Assembly: GCF_034119845.1 (NCBI RefSeq)
Contig: NZ_CP139420.1
Span: 1,218,001-1,282,000 of the forward strand
DNA length: 64,000 nucleotides
Direction of reading: 5' to 3'
Origin: Flavobacterium sp. NG2
Lineage (GTDB): Bacteria; Bacteroidota; Bacteroidia; Flavobacteriales; Flavobacteriaceae
Part shown: positions 35,974 to 44,903 of the stretch, one piece after another
Position numbering within the stretch: position 1 is the stretch's first letter
How the letters are laid out: each line of letters starts with the position of its first letter
Made by a program: the position numbers and the translations under genes
Notes under the pieces: generated by a model
Databases searched by the model: none
What the model saw: the letters and a program-made list of their open reading frames with translations, nothing else
What the model was told of the DNA's origin: nothing

Positions 35974-36720
35974 CTAGATAACTTTGGCTTCGTTGTGTAA
36001 TAAGTTGATTAATTCATCTAAATTATCAGCTGGAATTAATTTAACTGCAGATTTTGGCGCTGGTTTTTCAAATTTTACTGCTTTGGTATTCGTAGCAGCT
36101 TCAATCGGTTCAACGACAGTCAAGACTTTGGTTCTTGCGGTCATGATTCCTCTCATATTTGGAATGCGTAAGTCTTTTTCTTCAACCAATCCTTTTTGTC
36201 CGCCTATGATTAAAGGAAGTGATGTTGAAACAGTTTCTTTACCGCCATCGATTTCACGGACTGCTTTTGCATTTGTGCCTTCAACTGAGATATCAGTACA
36301 TGCATTGATGAAATTGAATCCTAATAAGCCTGCAATCATTCCAGGAACCATTCCGCCATTATAATCTAAAGATTCTTTTCCAGCGATAACCAAATCGTAT
36401 CCACCGTTTTTGATTACTTCGGCTAATTGTTTAGCAACATAAAAACCGTCAGTAGGTGTAGTGTTAACTCGTATGGCGTCATTTGCACCTATAGCTAAAG
36501 CTTTTCTTAAAGTAGGTTCAGTTTCAGGTCCGCCCACATTTACAACAGTAACGGTTGCTCCTTGTTTTTCTTGAAACCAAATGGCACGTGTCAATCCAAA
36601 TTCGTCATTTGGGTTTATTACAAATTGTACACCGTTAGTATCGAATTCAGAGTCGTTATTGGTGAAGTTAATCTTCGAAGTAGTATCAGGAACATGACTG
36701 ATGCAAACTAATATTTTCAT
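35974..36720 (-). CDS. etfB: Electron transfer flavoprotein beta subunit
   Basis: AMP-binding subunit and docking partner of EtfA. MKILVCISHVPDTTSKINF is the typical start, followed by VINPNDEFGLTRA, VVNVGGPETEPTLRKALAIG and AGKESLDYNGG. A recognition-loop-like region follows with VREIDGGKETVSTSLPLIIG. It is 248 residues long. A TAATTTTG box on the minus strand at 36755-36762 is a likely -7 element. It is divergent from pdhB. Confidence 0.96.
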   Translation of the reverse strand: MKILVCISHVPDTTSKINFTNNDSEFDTNGVQFVINPNDEFGLTRAIWFQEKQGATVTVVNVGGPETEPTLRKALAIGANDAIRVNTTPTDGFYVAKQLAEVIKNGGYDLVIAGKESLDYNGGMVPGMIAGLLGFNFINACTDISVEGTNAKAVREIDGGKETVSTSLPLIIGGQKGLVEEKDLRIPNMRGIMTARTKVLTVVEPIEAATNTKAVKFEKPAPKSAVKLIPADNLDELINLLHNEAKVI

Positions 36721-36754
36721 ATTGATGAGTTTTTATATTTCTTGATTTCATTTA

Positions 36755-36762
36755 CAAAATTA
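36755..36762 (-). promoter_or_regulatory. Candidate -7 element for etfBA
   Basis: TAATTTTG on the minus strand, 35 nt before etfB; the -33 position shows no TTG. Confidence 0.4.
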
Positions 36763-36904
36763 GAATAAAATAATTAAAGAAATCTGTTTTTGAAGTTTAA
36801 AAGGATTGATTTTTCTTTAACAGAAATAGCAAGATATAACAAATAACTGGAAATAACACATCATTATTTTAATAGAAATGAGCTGTTAAATGATTTTAAA
36901 TATT

Positions 36905-36912
36905 TATTTTTG
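36905..36912 (+). promoter_or_regulatory. Candidate -7 element for pdhB
   Basis: TATTTTTG followed by C, 33 nt before the pdhB start; an imperfect TGTT lies about 20 nt upstream. Confidence 0.4.
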
Positions 36913-36945
36913 CTTTTCGAAAAATATACATATACAAGATATAAT

Positions 36946-37923
36946 ATGAGAACGATACAATTTAGAGAGGCTATTTGTGAAGCAATGAGTGAAGAAATGC
37001 GTCGCGATGAGTCTGTATACTTGATGGGTGAAGAAGTTGCCGAATACAATGGTGCTTACAAAGCTTCAAAAGGTATGCTTGCAGAATTTGGAGAAAAAAG
37101 AGTAATTGATACTCCAATTGCTGAATTAGGTTTTACAGGTATTGCAGTAGGTTCAGCAATGAACGGTTGTCGTCCAATTGTAGAATATATGACTTTCAAC
37201 TTTTGTTTAGTTGGTATAGATCAAATTATAAATAATGCTGCTAAGATGCGTCAAATGACAGGTGGTCAATTTGATGTGCCAATCGTTTTCCGTGGGCCAA
37301 CTGCTTCTGCAGGGCAATTAGGAGCAACACACTCACAAGCATTAGAGAACTGGTTTGCAAACACTCCAGGTCTTAAAGTAGTAGTTCCATCTACTCCTTA
37401 TGATGCAAAAGGACTTTTGAAAGCAGCTATTCGTGATAATGACCCAGTTATTTTCATGGAATCAGAGCAAATGTACGGTGACAAAGGTGAAGTGCCAGAC
37501 GGAGAATATGTTATTCCAATTGGAGTTGCTGATGTGAAGCGTGAAGGTACTGATGTAACAATCGTTTCTTTTGGTAAAATTATCAAAGAAGCTTTTATTG
37601 CTGCTGAAGAATTAGCTGCAGCAGGTGTTTCTTGTGAAATTATCGATTTAAGAACAGTTCGTCCATTAGATATTGATGCTATTTTAGCTTCGGTTAAAAA
37701 AACAAATAGATTGGTAATTCTTGAAGAAGCTTGGCCATTTGCAAGTGTTTCTTCTGAAATCACTTATTTAGTACAAGAGCGTGCTTTTGACTATTTAGAT
37801 GCACCAATCCAAAGAATTACTACAGCTGATACACCAGCGCCATATTCTCCTGTTTTATTAGCAGAGTGGTTGCCAAATGCTGCTGATGTTGTAAAAGCGG
37901 TTAAAAAAGTATTGAATAAATAA
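36946..37923 (+). CDS. pdhB: Pyruvate dehydrogenase E1 beta subunit
   Basis: Second half of the thiamine-diphosphate E1 heterotetramer that decarboxylates pyruvate. MRTIQFREAICEAMSEEMRR is the usual N-terminus, with VYLMGEEVAEYNGAYKAS carrying the ThDP-activating glutamate region. EYMTFNFCLVGIDQIIN and GPTASAGQLGATHSQALENW are further E1-beta signatures. It is 325 residues from the ATG at 36946; an upstream in-frame codon at 36910 falls on the promoter box. The E1 alpha and E2/E3 genes are not adjacent. A terminator follows. Confidence 0.95.
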   Translation: MRTIQFREAICEAMSEEMRRDESVYLMGEEVAEYNGAYKASKGMLAEFGEKRVIDTPIAELGFTGIAVGSAMNGCRPIVEYMTFNFCLVGIDQIINNAAKMRQMTGGQFDVPIVFRGPTASAGQLGATHSQALENWFANTPGLKVVVPSTPYDAKGLLKAAIRDNDPVIFMESEQMYGDKGEVPDGEYVIPIGVADVKREGTDVTIVSFGKIIKEAFIAAEELAAAGVSCEIIDLRTVRPLDIDAILASVKKTNRLVILEEAWPFASVSSEITYLVQERAFDYLDAPIQRITTADTPAPYSPVLLAEWLPNAADVVKAVKKVLNK

Positions 37924-37945
37924 ATTTTAATACTAATACTATTAA

Positions 37946-37982
37946 GGCTTCATCATGCGTTTGTATGATGAAGTTTTTTTTT
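37946..37982 (+). terminator. Intrinsic terminator after pdhB
   Basis: CTTCATCAT (37948-37956) and ATGATGAAG (37965-37973) pair around GCGTTTGT and run into nine T, ending only 11 nt before the next start. Confidence 0.85.
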
Positions 37983-37992
37983 AAAGACAATT

Positions 37993-40479
37993 ATGAAAAA
38001 AAGGATATTATATTTAATGTTAGTTTTCTTTGGAATTACTAATAGTTTTTTGGCTCAAACAAAAGTCAGTGGTATGGTGTTGGATAATACAAATCAGCCT
38101 ATTCCTTTTGCTAATGTTGTTTTTAAAGATTCGAATATAGGAACAATGTCTAATGAAGATGGTCGTTTTTATATTGAATCTTCTAAAAATTATACGGGTT
38201 TAATTGTCACCTCTGTAGGGTATTCTGATAAGGAAATAACTTTGTTGAAACCTATCAATTATGATTTTAAAGTTGTGCTAAACTCGGCCGAAATTTTAAA
38301 AGAAGTTACTATTTATACAGGGAAAACGTCTAAAAAAGATAATCCAGCATTAGTAATTCTTCGAAAAATATGGGAAAGAAAACGTAAAAACGGACTAACT
38401 CAATTTGATTATTATCAAATGGAAAAATATGAGAAAGTCGAGTTTGATATGAATACTATTGATAGCGCTTTCATGAAAAGAAAGTTTTTTAAAGGGATGG
38501 AATTCATTTTTAATCATATTGATACTTCGAGAGTTACTGGGAAAACCTATTTGCCTATTTTTATAAATGAATCGCTATATGATGTTTATGGTAATAATAA
38601 AGAAAAGAAAGTAAAAGAGAATTTAAAAGCGAATAAAAATTCTGGGTTTAGTGAGAATCAGCAAATTTTGTCTTTTATAAAAGATTTGTATTCTGATTAC
38701 GACATTTATAATAATCATATGACTTTTTTTGATAAAAGTTTTACTAGTCCATTGTCAAGAACAGGGATAGATGTCTACAATTATGTATTGAGAGACAGTG
38801 CCTTTGTGGATAAAAAATGGTGTTATAATATATTGTTTTATCCACGTCGTAAAAATGAATTGACCTTTAAAGGTGATTTTTGGGTGAGCGATACCACTTT
38901 TGCAATCAAGAAAATTAATATGGCAGTTACCAAAAGTGCTAATATTAACTGGGTAAAAGATATTTATATAGAACAAGAGTTTGAGGTTCAAAATGATTCT
39001 ATCTTTTTGTTGACTCGTGATTATATGATGTCGGATTTTGCTTTAAATAAAAAAGAAGAATCTAAAGGGATGTACGGTAAGAGGACTACATTGTACCAAA
39101 ATCATCAATTCAATATCGAAAAACCTGCTAGCTTTTATAAAGAAAAAGTAAACTTTATTGATAATGAAGTTTATAATCGCTCAGAGGAGTTTTGGGATAA
39201 AAATCGTTTTGAGAATCTAAATAAAGACGAAAGAGGGATTTATAAAATGCTTGATACTTTGCAAACAGTCAAGAAATTCAAGCAATTGTACAATTTCGTT
39301 TCTATTATAGGGAGTGGTTATGTTCCTTTTGGAAATTTTGATTATGGACCTATATTTTCAACATTTGGTAACAATGATGTCGAAGGAATTCGGTTGAGAG
39401 TTGGAGGAAGAACCTATTTTGGGCCTGATGACCCATGGAGACTACAAGGGTATACTGCTTATGGATTTGAAGATGATAAATTCAAGTATGGGTTATCAGG
39501 AAAATGGATGGTAAACAAGAAAAAAAGGCTTATTCTTTCTGGAGGGAATAGGCGTGATGTAGAGCAAATTGGTGCAAGTTTGACAAGTACAAATGATGTA
39601 TTGGGTAGAAGTTTTGCCTCGTCGGCACTTTTTTCAACAGGGAATAATGGAAAATTAACAAATATTAATTTAAGTAATATTTCTGTTGAGATTGAGCCTG
39701 TTAAGAATTTGACTTTTCAAACCGGATTTTCATACCGTACACTTGAGTCAGCATCTAATACTTTTAGCTTGGATTATTATACAGATGCAAGTCAGACGAC
39801 GACAAAAAGTGAAGTAAAACAATCGGAAGTTAATTTGCAGGTAGAATACACGCCTAATCGTAAAACCATTGGTTTCGGTGTTGAAAGAAGAGAGGTGGAC
39901 AGTCCTTTTAGTCGTTTCTTTGTGAATTACAGCCATGGTTTTAAAGGATTGCTTGATAGTGATTTTGAGTATGAAAAAGTACAGTTGTATTATAAGCAAC
40001 CTATTATTATTGGGCCATTAGGAAGGACTAATATTATTGTTGAAGTTGGAAAGACCTTTGGGCAAATTCCATTAGGATTATTGAGTGTGGTTCCGGGTAA
40101 TCAGACTTATTTTACTATTGAAAATACTTTTAGCAACTTGAATTTTTATGAGTTTGTAACGGATCAATATGCCACAATCCAGTGGAATCATAATTTCGGG
40201 GGACGTTTGTTAGGAAGGGTTCCGTTTTTACGAAAATTGAATTGGAGGGAGATGGTAGGAGTGAAAACAGTGTATGGTTCTGTCTCTGATGAAACTAAGG
40301 CAATTAATGCTTCAGGATTAGTGTATGTTGCTCCTGAAAATGGATATTGGGAGTATAATGTTGGTATTGGTAATATTTTTAAAGTATTTCGAATTGATTT
40401 TGCTTGGAGAGGAAATTATTTGAATACACCTGATGCTCAAAAATTCACAATTAAAGGTTCCTTTGGTTTTTATTTCTAG
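37993..40479 (+). CDS. DUF5686 outer-membrane protein with carboxypeptidase-like domain
   Basis: An 828-residue secreted protein. Signal peptide (to about residue 21, ending FLAQ), then a carboxypeptidase-D regulatory-like beta-sandwich (22-105; KVSGMVLDNTNQPIPFANVV and a DGRFYI turn). A long region follows that matches the DUF5686 type (LVILRKIWERKRKNGLTQFD, DVYNYVLRD). The C-terminal half reads as alternating strands (VEGIRLRVGGRTYFGPDDP to GNYLNTPDAQKF) and ends in FYF, suggesting an outer-membrane barrel. It resembles TonB-receptor relatives without a plug. Substrate unknown. Confidence 0.82.
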   Translation: MKKRILYLMLVFFGITNSFLAQTKVSGMVLDNTNQPIPFANVVFKDSNIGTMSNEDGRFYIESSKNYTGLIVTSVGYSDKEITLLKPINYDFKVVLNSAEILKEVTIYTGKTSKKDNPALVILRKIWERKRKNGLTQFDYYQMEKYEKVEFDMNTIDSAFMKRKFFKGMEFIFNHIDTSRVTGKTYLPIFINESLYDVYGNNKEKKVKENLKANKNSGFSENQQILSFIKDLYSDYDIYNNHMTFFDKSFTSPLSRTGIDVYNYVLRDSAFVDKKWCYNILFYPRRKNELTFKGDFWVSDTTFAIKKINMAVTKSANINWVKDIYIEQEFEVQNDSIFLLTRDYMMSDFALNKKEESKGMYGKRTTLYQNHQFNIEKPASFYKEKVNFIDNEVYNRSEEFWDKNRFENLNKDERGIYKMLDTLQTVKKFKQLYNFVSIIGSGYVPFGNFDYGPIFSTFGNNDVEGIRLRVGGRTYFGPDDPWRLQGYTAYGFEDDKFKYGLSGKWMVNKKKRLILSGGNRRDVEQIGASLTSTNDVLGRSFASSALFSTGNNGKLTNINLSNISVEIEPVKNLTFQTGFSYRTLESASNTFSLDYYTDASQTTTKSEVKQSEVNLQVEYTPNRKTIGFGVERREVDSPFSRFFVNYSHGFKGLLDSDFEYEKVQLYYKQPIIIGPLGRTNIIVEVGKTFGQIPLGLLSVVPGNQTYFTIENTFSNLNFYEFVTDQYATIQWNHNFGGRLLGRVPFLRKLNWREMVGVKTVYGSVSDETKAINASGLVYVAPENGYWEYNVGIGNIFKVFRIDFAWRGNYLNTPDAQKFTIKGSFGFYF

Positions 40480-40582
40480 AATTTTTTGCTCTAATGCCTA
40501 ATTGTTTTAGTGATAAATCAATAGCTGATTTACAAGTGAATTGTAAACCAGATATAATCAAGTGTTTTAAGGGAGATATTTC

Positions 40583-40612
40583 TTGTAATAAAAATGTTTT
40601 TGCTTACTTTTG
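40583..40612 (+). promoter_or_regulatory. Strong Bacteroidota-type promoter for ppa
   Basis: TTG (40583-40585), 19-nt spacer, TACTTTTG (40605-40612), then CC. It ends 34 nt before the ppa start and fits the consensus exactly. Confidence 0.7.
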
Positions 40613-40646
40613 CCAACGCATAAAAAAGAACTTAAGATATTAAAAA

Positions 40647-41180
40647 ATGACTGCAGACAAAATAACCACTTTCGATGTATTAATCGAAATTCCAAGAGGA
40701 AGTAGAAATAAATACGAATATGATTTCGAAATTAAAAGAATGCGTTTTGATAGAATGTTGTTCTCTTCGATGATGTATCCAGCCGATTACGGTTTTATTC
40801 CAGAAACTTTAGCTCTTGATGGAGATCCATTAGATGTATTGGTTTTAGTAAACGAACCAACTTTTCCAGGTTGTGTAATGGAAGTGAAGCCAATTGGTGT
40901 TTTCCACATGGCAGATGATAAAGGACCAGATGAAAAAGTTATCTGTGTACCCGTTTCTGACCCAATTTGGAATTCATTAGAAAACTTATCTGACATCAAT
41001 CCTCACTTAGTGAAAGAAATCGAACATTTCTTCCAAGTATATAAAGATTTAGAGAACAAGAAAGTTGATGTTGAAGGTTGGGGAGATGTAAATGAGGCAT
41101 TCGCAATTATCAAAGAATGTCAAAAACGTTTTAATGATATTCCTAACAAACCAGAAGGTTTATTTACTATTAAATTGTAA
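40647..41180 (+). CDS. ppa: Soluble inorganic pyrophosphatase (family I)
   Basis: Hydrolyses pyrophosphate in the cytoplasm with Mg2+. EIPRGSRNKYEYD is the N-terminal substrate-binding segment; YPADYGFIPETLALDGDPLDVLVL contains the DxDPxD-type metal signature (here DGDPLD). It is 177 residues long. It is followed by a terminator and then by the membrane pyrophosphatase gene, so this organism has both enzyme types side by side. Confidence 0.96.
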   Translation: MTADKITTFDVLIEIPRGSRNKYEYDFEIKRMRFDRMLFSSMMYPADYGFIPETLALDGDPLDVLVLVNEPTFPGCVMEVKPIGVFHMADDKGPDEKVICVPVSDPIWNSLENLSDINPHLVKEIEHFFQVYKDLENKKVDVEGWGDVNEAFAIIKECQKRFNDIPNKPEGLFTIKL

Positions 41181-41199
41181 ATTTCTCTTTAAAACATAA

Positions 41200-41239
41200 A
41201 TAAAAAAGCAATATTCCTAAAAGAGTATTGCTTTTTTTG
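41200..41239 (+). terminator. Intrinsic terminator after ppa
   Basis: AAAAAAGCAATA (41202-41213) pairs with TATTGCTTTTTT (41226-41237). Confidence 0.85.
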
Positions 41240-41290
41240 TTAAATTCGTTCGGTACACAATTTAGTATTAACATTTAACCGAACCAATTT

Positions 41291-43867
41291 ATGAATACAA
41301 TTATGATTTACTTACCAATAATCATGGCGATTATTGGACTTGTTTTTATGGGAGTCAAAAGAGCTTGGGTTTTAAGGCAAGATGCAGGTGATGGAAAAAT
41401 GGCTTCTATTTCAGATTATATTTATGAAGGTGCTTTGGCGTTTCTTAAAGCCGAATATCGATTATTAACTTTCTTCGTTATTGGTGCAAGTATCGCACTA
41501 TCAATAATATCTTTCATAGTTCCTACTACTCATATATTAATTGTGGTTGCTTTTGTATTTGGAGCTTTTTTCTCAGCTCTTGCTGGGAATATGGGAATGA
41601 AGATAGCAACCAAAACAAATGTTAGAACTACGCAAGCGGCACGAACTAGTTTGCCAAAAGCCTTACAAGTTTCTTTTGGTGGAGGTACGGTGATGGGGCT
41701 TGGCGTAGCAGGATTAGCTGTTTTAGGGCTTACCGGTTTCTTTATTTTCTTTTTTCATTATTTTATGGATGGTGTCTGGGGAGTTGATGGGACCGAAAAA
41801 ATGACCATCGTACTTGAAACATTAGCAGGTTTTTCTTTAGGAGCAGAATCGATTGCGCTATTCGCTCGTGTTGGTGGAGGTATTTATACTAAAGCTGCCG
41901 ATGTCGGTGCTGATTTAGTAGGTAAGGTCGAAGCAGGAATCCCTGAAGACGATCCACGTAATCCTGCAACTATCGCGGATAACGTGGGTGATAACGTAGG
42001 GGATGTTGCGGGTATGGGAGCCGATTTATTTGGGTCATATGTAGCGACAGTTTTGGCGGCTATGGTATTGGGTAATTATGTGATTAAAGACATGGGAGGC
42101 TCGATTCAAGATGTTTTTGGTGGAATTGGTCCAATTCTATTACCTATGGCAATTGCTGGTTTTGGAATTTTATTTTCCATCATTGGAACAATGTTAGTTA
42201 AAATATCAAATGATGATGCTAAGGAAGCCGAGGTGCAAAAGGCTTTAAATATTGGGAACTGGGTTTCGATTGGTTTAACTGCAATTTCATGCTTTTTTCT
42301 GGTGGAATATATGTTGCCTCAAAATATGAAAATGGAATTTTTTGGCGAAGGGATTCAAGATATTTCATCGATGCGAGTGTTTTTTGCAACTATTATTGGT
42401 TTGATAGTGGGTGGTGTGATTTCTTCGGTTACGGAATATTATACGGGTCTGGGGACGAAACCAGTAATGGCTATTGTTCAAAAATCTAGTACAGGTGCGG
42501 GAACCAATGTAATTGCAGGATTGGCAACGGGAATGATTTCTACTTTTCCAACGGTTTTGTTGTTTGCAGCTGCAATTTGGTCTTCTTATGCATTAGCAGG
42601 ATTTTATGGGGTTGCCTTGGCAGCTTCGGCTATGATGGCAACTACTGCCATGCAATTAGCTATTGATGCTTTTGGTCCTATTTCAGATAATGCTGGTGGA
42701 ATTGCTGAGATGAGTGAATTACCAAAAGAAGTACGTACTCGTACCGATATTTTAGATTCTGTCGGTAATACAACTGCAGCAACAGGTAAAGGTTTTGCAA
42801 TTGCTTCGGCAGCCTTAACATCTTTGGCTTTGTTTGCGGCCTATGTGACTTTCACAGGAATTGACGGAATTAATATTTTTAAAGCGCCTGTTTTAGCGAT
42901 GCTTTTTGTGGGTGGGATGATACCAGTTGTTTTTTCAGCTTTAGCGATGAATTCAGTAGGGAAGGCTGCAATGGATATGGTTTACGAAGTGCGTCGTCAG
43001 TTTAAGGAAATCCCAGGAATAATGGAAGGGACTGGTAAGCCTGAATATGCCAAATGTGTTGATATTTCGACTAAGGCAGCTTTACGCGAAATGATGTTGC
43101 CGGGTGCTTTGACTATTGGTTTTCCTATTGCGGTAGTGCTTCTCGGAAAGTTGGTTTATAGTGATAACAATCAATTAATTGCTGAAATGTTAGGGGGCTA
43201 TATGGCTGGTGTTACGGTTTCAGGAGTATTATGGGCTGTTTTTCAAAATAATGCAGGGGGAGCTTGGGACAACGCTAAAAAATCTTTTGAGGCTGGGGTA
43301 ATGATTAATGGAGAAATGACCTATAAAGGGTCAGATGCGCATAAAGCGGCCGTAACTGGTGATACAGTTGGTGATCCATTCAAAGATACTTCAGGGCCTT
43401 CTATGAACATATTGATTAAATTGACTTGTTTGATTGGATTGGTGATGGCTCCGATATTAGGAAATGGTAGTCATACCGTATCCCGTGATTTGGCTTCTTG
43501 TTGTATTACTGCTAGTGAATGTACGTCAATGTCTAAAGAGGAATGTGTAGCTAAAGGTTGTACTAATGTAAATTGCGAACATCATCAAGAAATGGCTGCT
43601 TGTTGTGCAGCAAATGGTAAATGTACTTCGATGTCAAAAGAAGAATGTGTGGCAAATGGTTGTACTAATAAAAAATGCGAACATCATCCTGCTAAGGTTA
43701 CAGGCTGCGATATGTCAAAATGTGAAAAAATGACCAAAGAGGAATGTGCTAAAATGTGTGATGATAATGGATGTTCTGCTGAAGAAAAGAAAGTATGTTT
43801 GTCTCATTTTGATAAAAATGGAAAGTTTGTTCATACAAAAGGAAAATCATGTTGTACTAAAATTTAA
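41291..43867 (+). CDS. hppA: Ion-pumping membrane pyrophosphatase with Cys-rich tail
   Basis: Uses PPi hydrolysis to pump Na+ or H+ out of the cytoplasm. The 16-helix core (residues 1-730) has GGGIYTKAADVGADLVGKVE, EDDPRNPATIADNVGDNVGD and the second acidic site SDNAGGIAEMSELPKEVR. GNTTAATGKG has alanine at the site that marks K+-dependent enzymes, which often pump Na+. From C737 on, a 122-residue tail not found in ordinary members holds 20 cysteines and repeats of SMSKEECVA-GCTN--CEHH. Both termini of this family lie outside the cytoplasm, so the tail would be periplasmic. Start ATG 41291. Confidence 0.94.
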   Translation: MNTIMIYLPIIMAIIGLVFMGVKRAWVLRQDAGDGKMASISDYIYEGALAFLKAEYRLLTFFVIGASIALSIISFIVPTTHILIVVAFVFGAFFSALAGNMGMKIATKTNVRTTQAARTSLPKALQVSFGGGTVMGLGVAGLAVLGLTGFFIFFFHYFMDGVWGVDGTEKMTIVLETLAGFSLGAESIALFARVGGGIYTKAADVGADLVGKVEAGIPEDDPRNPATIADNVGDNVGDVAGMGADLFGSYVATVLAAMVLGNYVIKDMGGSIQDVFGGIGPILLPMAIAGFGILFSIIGTMLVKISNDDAKEAEVQKALNIGNWVSIGLTAISCFFLVEYMLPQNMKMEFFGEGIQDISSMRVFFATIIGLIVGGVISSVTEYYTGLGTKPVMAIVQKSSTGAGTNVIAGLATGMISTFPTVLLFAAAIWSSYALAGFYGVALAASAMMATTAMQLAIDAFGPISDNAGGIAEMSELPKEVRTRTDILDSVGNTTAATGKGFAIASAALTSLALFAAYVTFTGIDGINIFKAPVLAMLFVGGMIPVVFSALAMNSVGKAAMDMVYEVRRQFKEIPGIMEGTGKPEYAKCVDISTKAALREMMLPGALTIGFPIAVVLLGKLVYSDNNQLIAEMLGGYMAGVTVSGVLWAVFQNNAGGAWDNAKKSFEAGVMINGEMTYKGSDAHKAAVTGDTVGDPFKDTSGPSMNILIKLTCLIGLVMAPILGNGSHTVSRDLASCCITASECTSMSKEECVAKGCTNVNCEHHQEMAACCAANGKCTSMSKEECVANGCTNKKCEHHPAKVTGCDMSKCEKMTKEECAKMCDDNGCSAEEKKVCLSHFDKNGKFVHTKGKSCCTKI

Positions 43868-43896
43868 AAGCTTCATAGTAAAATACAGAATATTTT

Positions 43897-43942
43897 TTAT
43901 AACAAAGAATGCCTCGCAATTGTGAGGCATTCTTTGTTATAA
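43897..43942 (+). terminator. Terminator after hppA (ATGCCTC type, copy 1)
   Basis: Near-perfect 19-bp stem: bases 43897-43915 pair with 43924-43942, core AAAGAATGCCTC / GAGGCATTCTTT, loop GCAATTGT. The same core recurs at 44869 and 45400. Confidence 0.75.
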
Positions 43943-44006
43943 GGGGTTTTGCTATGTGTAAATTATATTTTTAATGTTAATATATCGTATTATTAATAAT
44001 TTTAGT

Positions 44007-44014
44007 TATGTTTG
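44007..44014 (+). promoter_or_regulatory. Candidate -7 element for alginate lyase
   Basis: TATGTTTG followed by C, 63 nt before the start codon and directly ahead of the palindrome at 44020-44038. Confidence 0.4.
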
Positions 44015-44019
44015 CTGAA

Positions 44020-44051
44020 CCAACAATTGGTATACCAAAATGGTGAACCAA
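44020..44051 (+). promoter_or_regulatory. UxuR-like palindromic operator candidate
   Basis: TTGGTATACCAA (44027-44038) is a perfect 12-bp palindrome overlapping a second dyad CCAACAATTGG (44020-44030), and followed by CCAAAATGG and ACCAA. It sits just after the predicted transcription start, a repressor position. The core equals the box bound by the GntR-family hexuronate regulators UxuR/ExuR, fitting the alginate (uronate) substrate. Confidence 0.5.
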
Positions 44052-44077
44052 TAAGACTAACCTAACCCCAAATTAAA

Positions 44078-44848
44078 ATGATTAAAAAAATGATTTCTTT
44101 ACAGTCAGTAAAAATGACTATTTGTTGTGCAGCATTGGCTGCAACTTTTTCTTGTACTTCGGATAGTGAAGTGTCTAGTGCAGTAGAATCATCTGAAGTT
44201 CTAACGGAGTCAACAACAAGTTTAACGGCTAAAACGTATGTTGCGCCTGGTTCAAGCAGTACTTTTTCAGCAGCTTTGGCAAAATGTAAATTACAGACGG
44301 ATTATCTTACCTCAGATGTAACAGATTTATCTTCTTATGCTTCTTATTTTTTCTATTTAAGTAGCGGCAAGATGGTACTGTATAATAATGGAGGGGCTTC
44401 AACTAGAACTGAACTTCGTAGAACGGATAATTTTAATAAAACATCTGTACGTAAAATGACTATTAGTGCTAACTTAGTAAGCCAGCCTACAGGTGAAGTT
44501 ACACTAGCTCAATTACACAATCAAAATGCAACATTGCCTGTTTTAAGAGTTTCAGTTACGGGTAACACAATTTATTATAAAGTGAACAAAGAACCTGTAA
44601 AGGGGACTTCATTGACTAACAATGGTGCTTTTACAACTACTTTGCCTTCAAGTAAGTTGTTGCAAATTACCTTAGAACTTACAGGAAATAAATATATTAG
44701 TGCTACTGTGAATGGTGAAAAACGTACTTTTTATATTGAAGATGCATGGGGATCTGCTTTTGATAATGCCTATTATTTTAAAACAGGTGTGTATTGCCAG
44801 TCTGATGGAACAGCTAAGCTTACCTATAATAGCCTTAGTTGGGAATAA
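44078..44848 (+). CDS. Alginate lyase of family PL7, lipoprotein
   Basis: Likely cleaves alginate by beta-elimination at the cell surface. The three PL7 regions are present: TRTELRR (RTEL-R), AQLHN in place of the usual Q-I/V-H, and YFKTGVYCQ (YFKAG-Y-Q). An N-terminal signal ends in a lipobox (ATFSC, C25), followed by a Ser/Thr-rich linker (residues 27-55) and a single beta-jelly-roll domain to residue 256. No susCD or other alginate genes are in the window, so it is an isolated enzyme here. The ATG at 44078 is kept; MISLQ at 44090 is a possible alternative. Confidence 0.85.
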   Translation: MIKKMISLQSVKMTICCAALAATFSCTSDSEVSSAVESSEVLTESTTSLTAKTYVAPGSSSTFSAALAKCKLQTDYLTSDVTDLSSYASYFFYLSSGKMVLYNNGGASTRTELRRTDNFNKTSVRKMTISANLVSQPTGEVTLAQLHNQNATLPVLRVSVTGNTIYYKVNKEPVKGTSLTNNGAFTTTLPSSKLLQITLELTGNKYISATVNGEKRTFYIEDAWGSAFDNAYYFKTGVYCQSDGTAKLTYNSLSWE

Positions 44849-44868
44849 TATCTTTGATTACAATTAAA

Positions 44869-44897
44869 TAATGCCTCGCAATTGCGGGGCATTTTAA
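44869..44897. terminator. Terminator after alginate lyase (ATGCCTC type, copy 2)
   Basis: AATGCC and CGCA pair with TGCG and GGCATT around a short centre, followed by TTAATTT. It sits between convergent genes. Confidence 0.75.
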
Positions 44898-44903
44898 TTT
44901 ATA

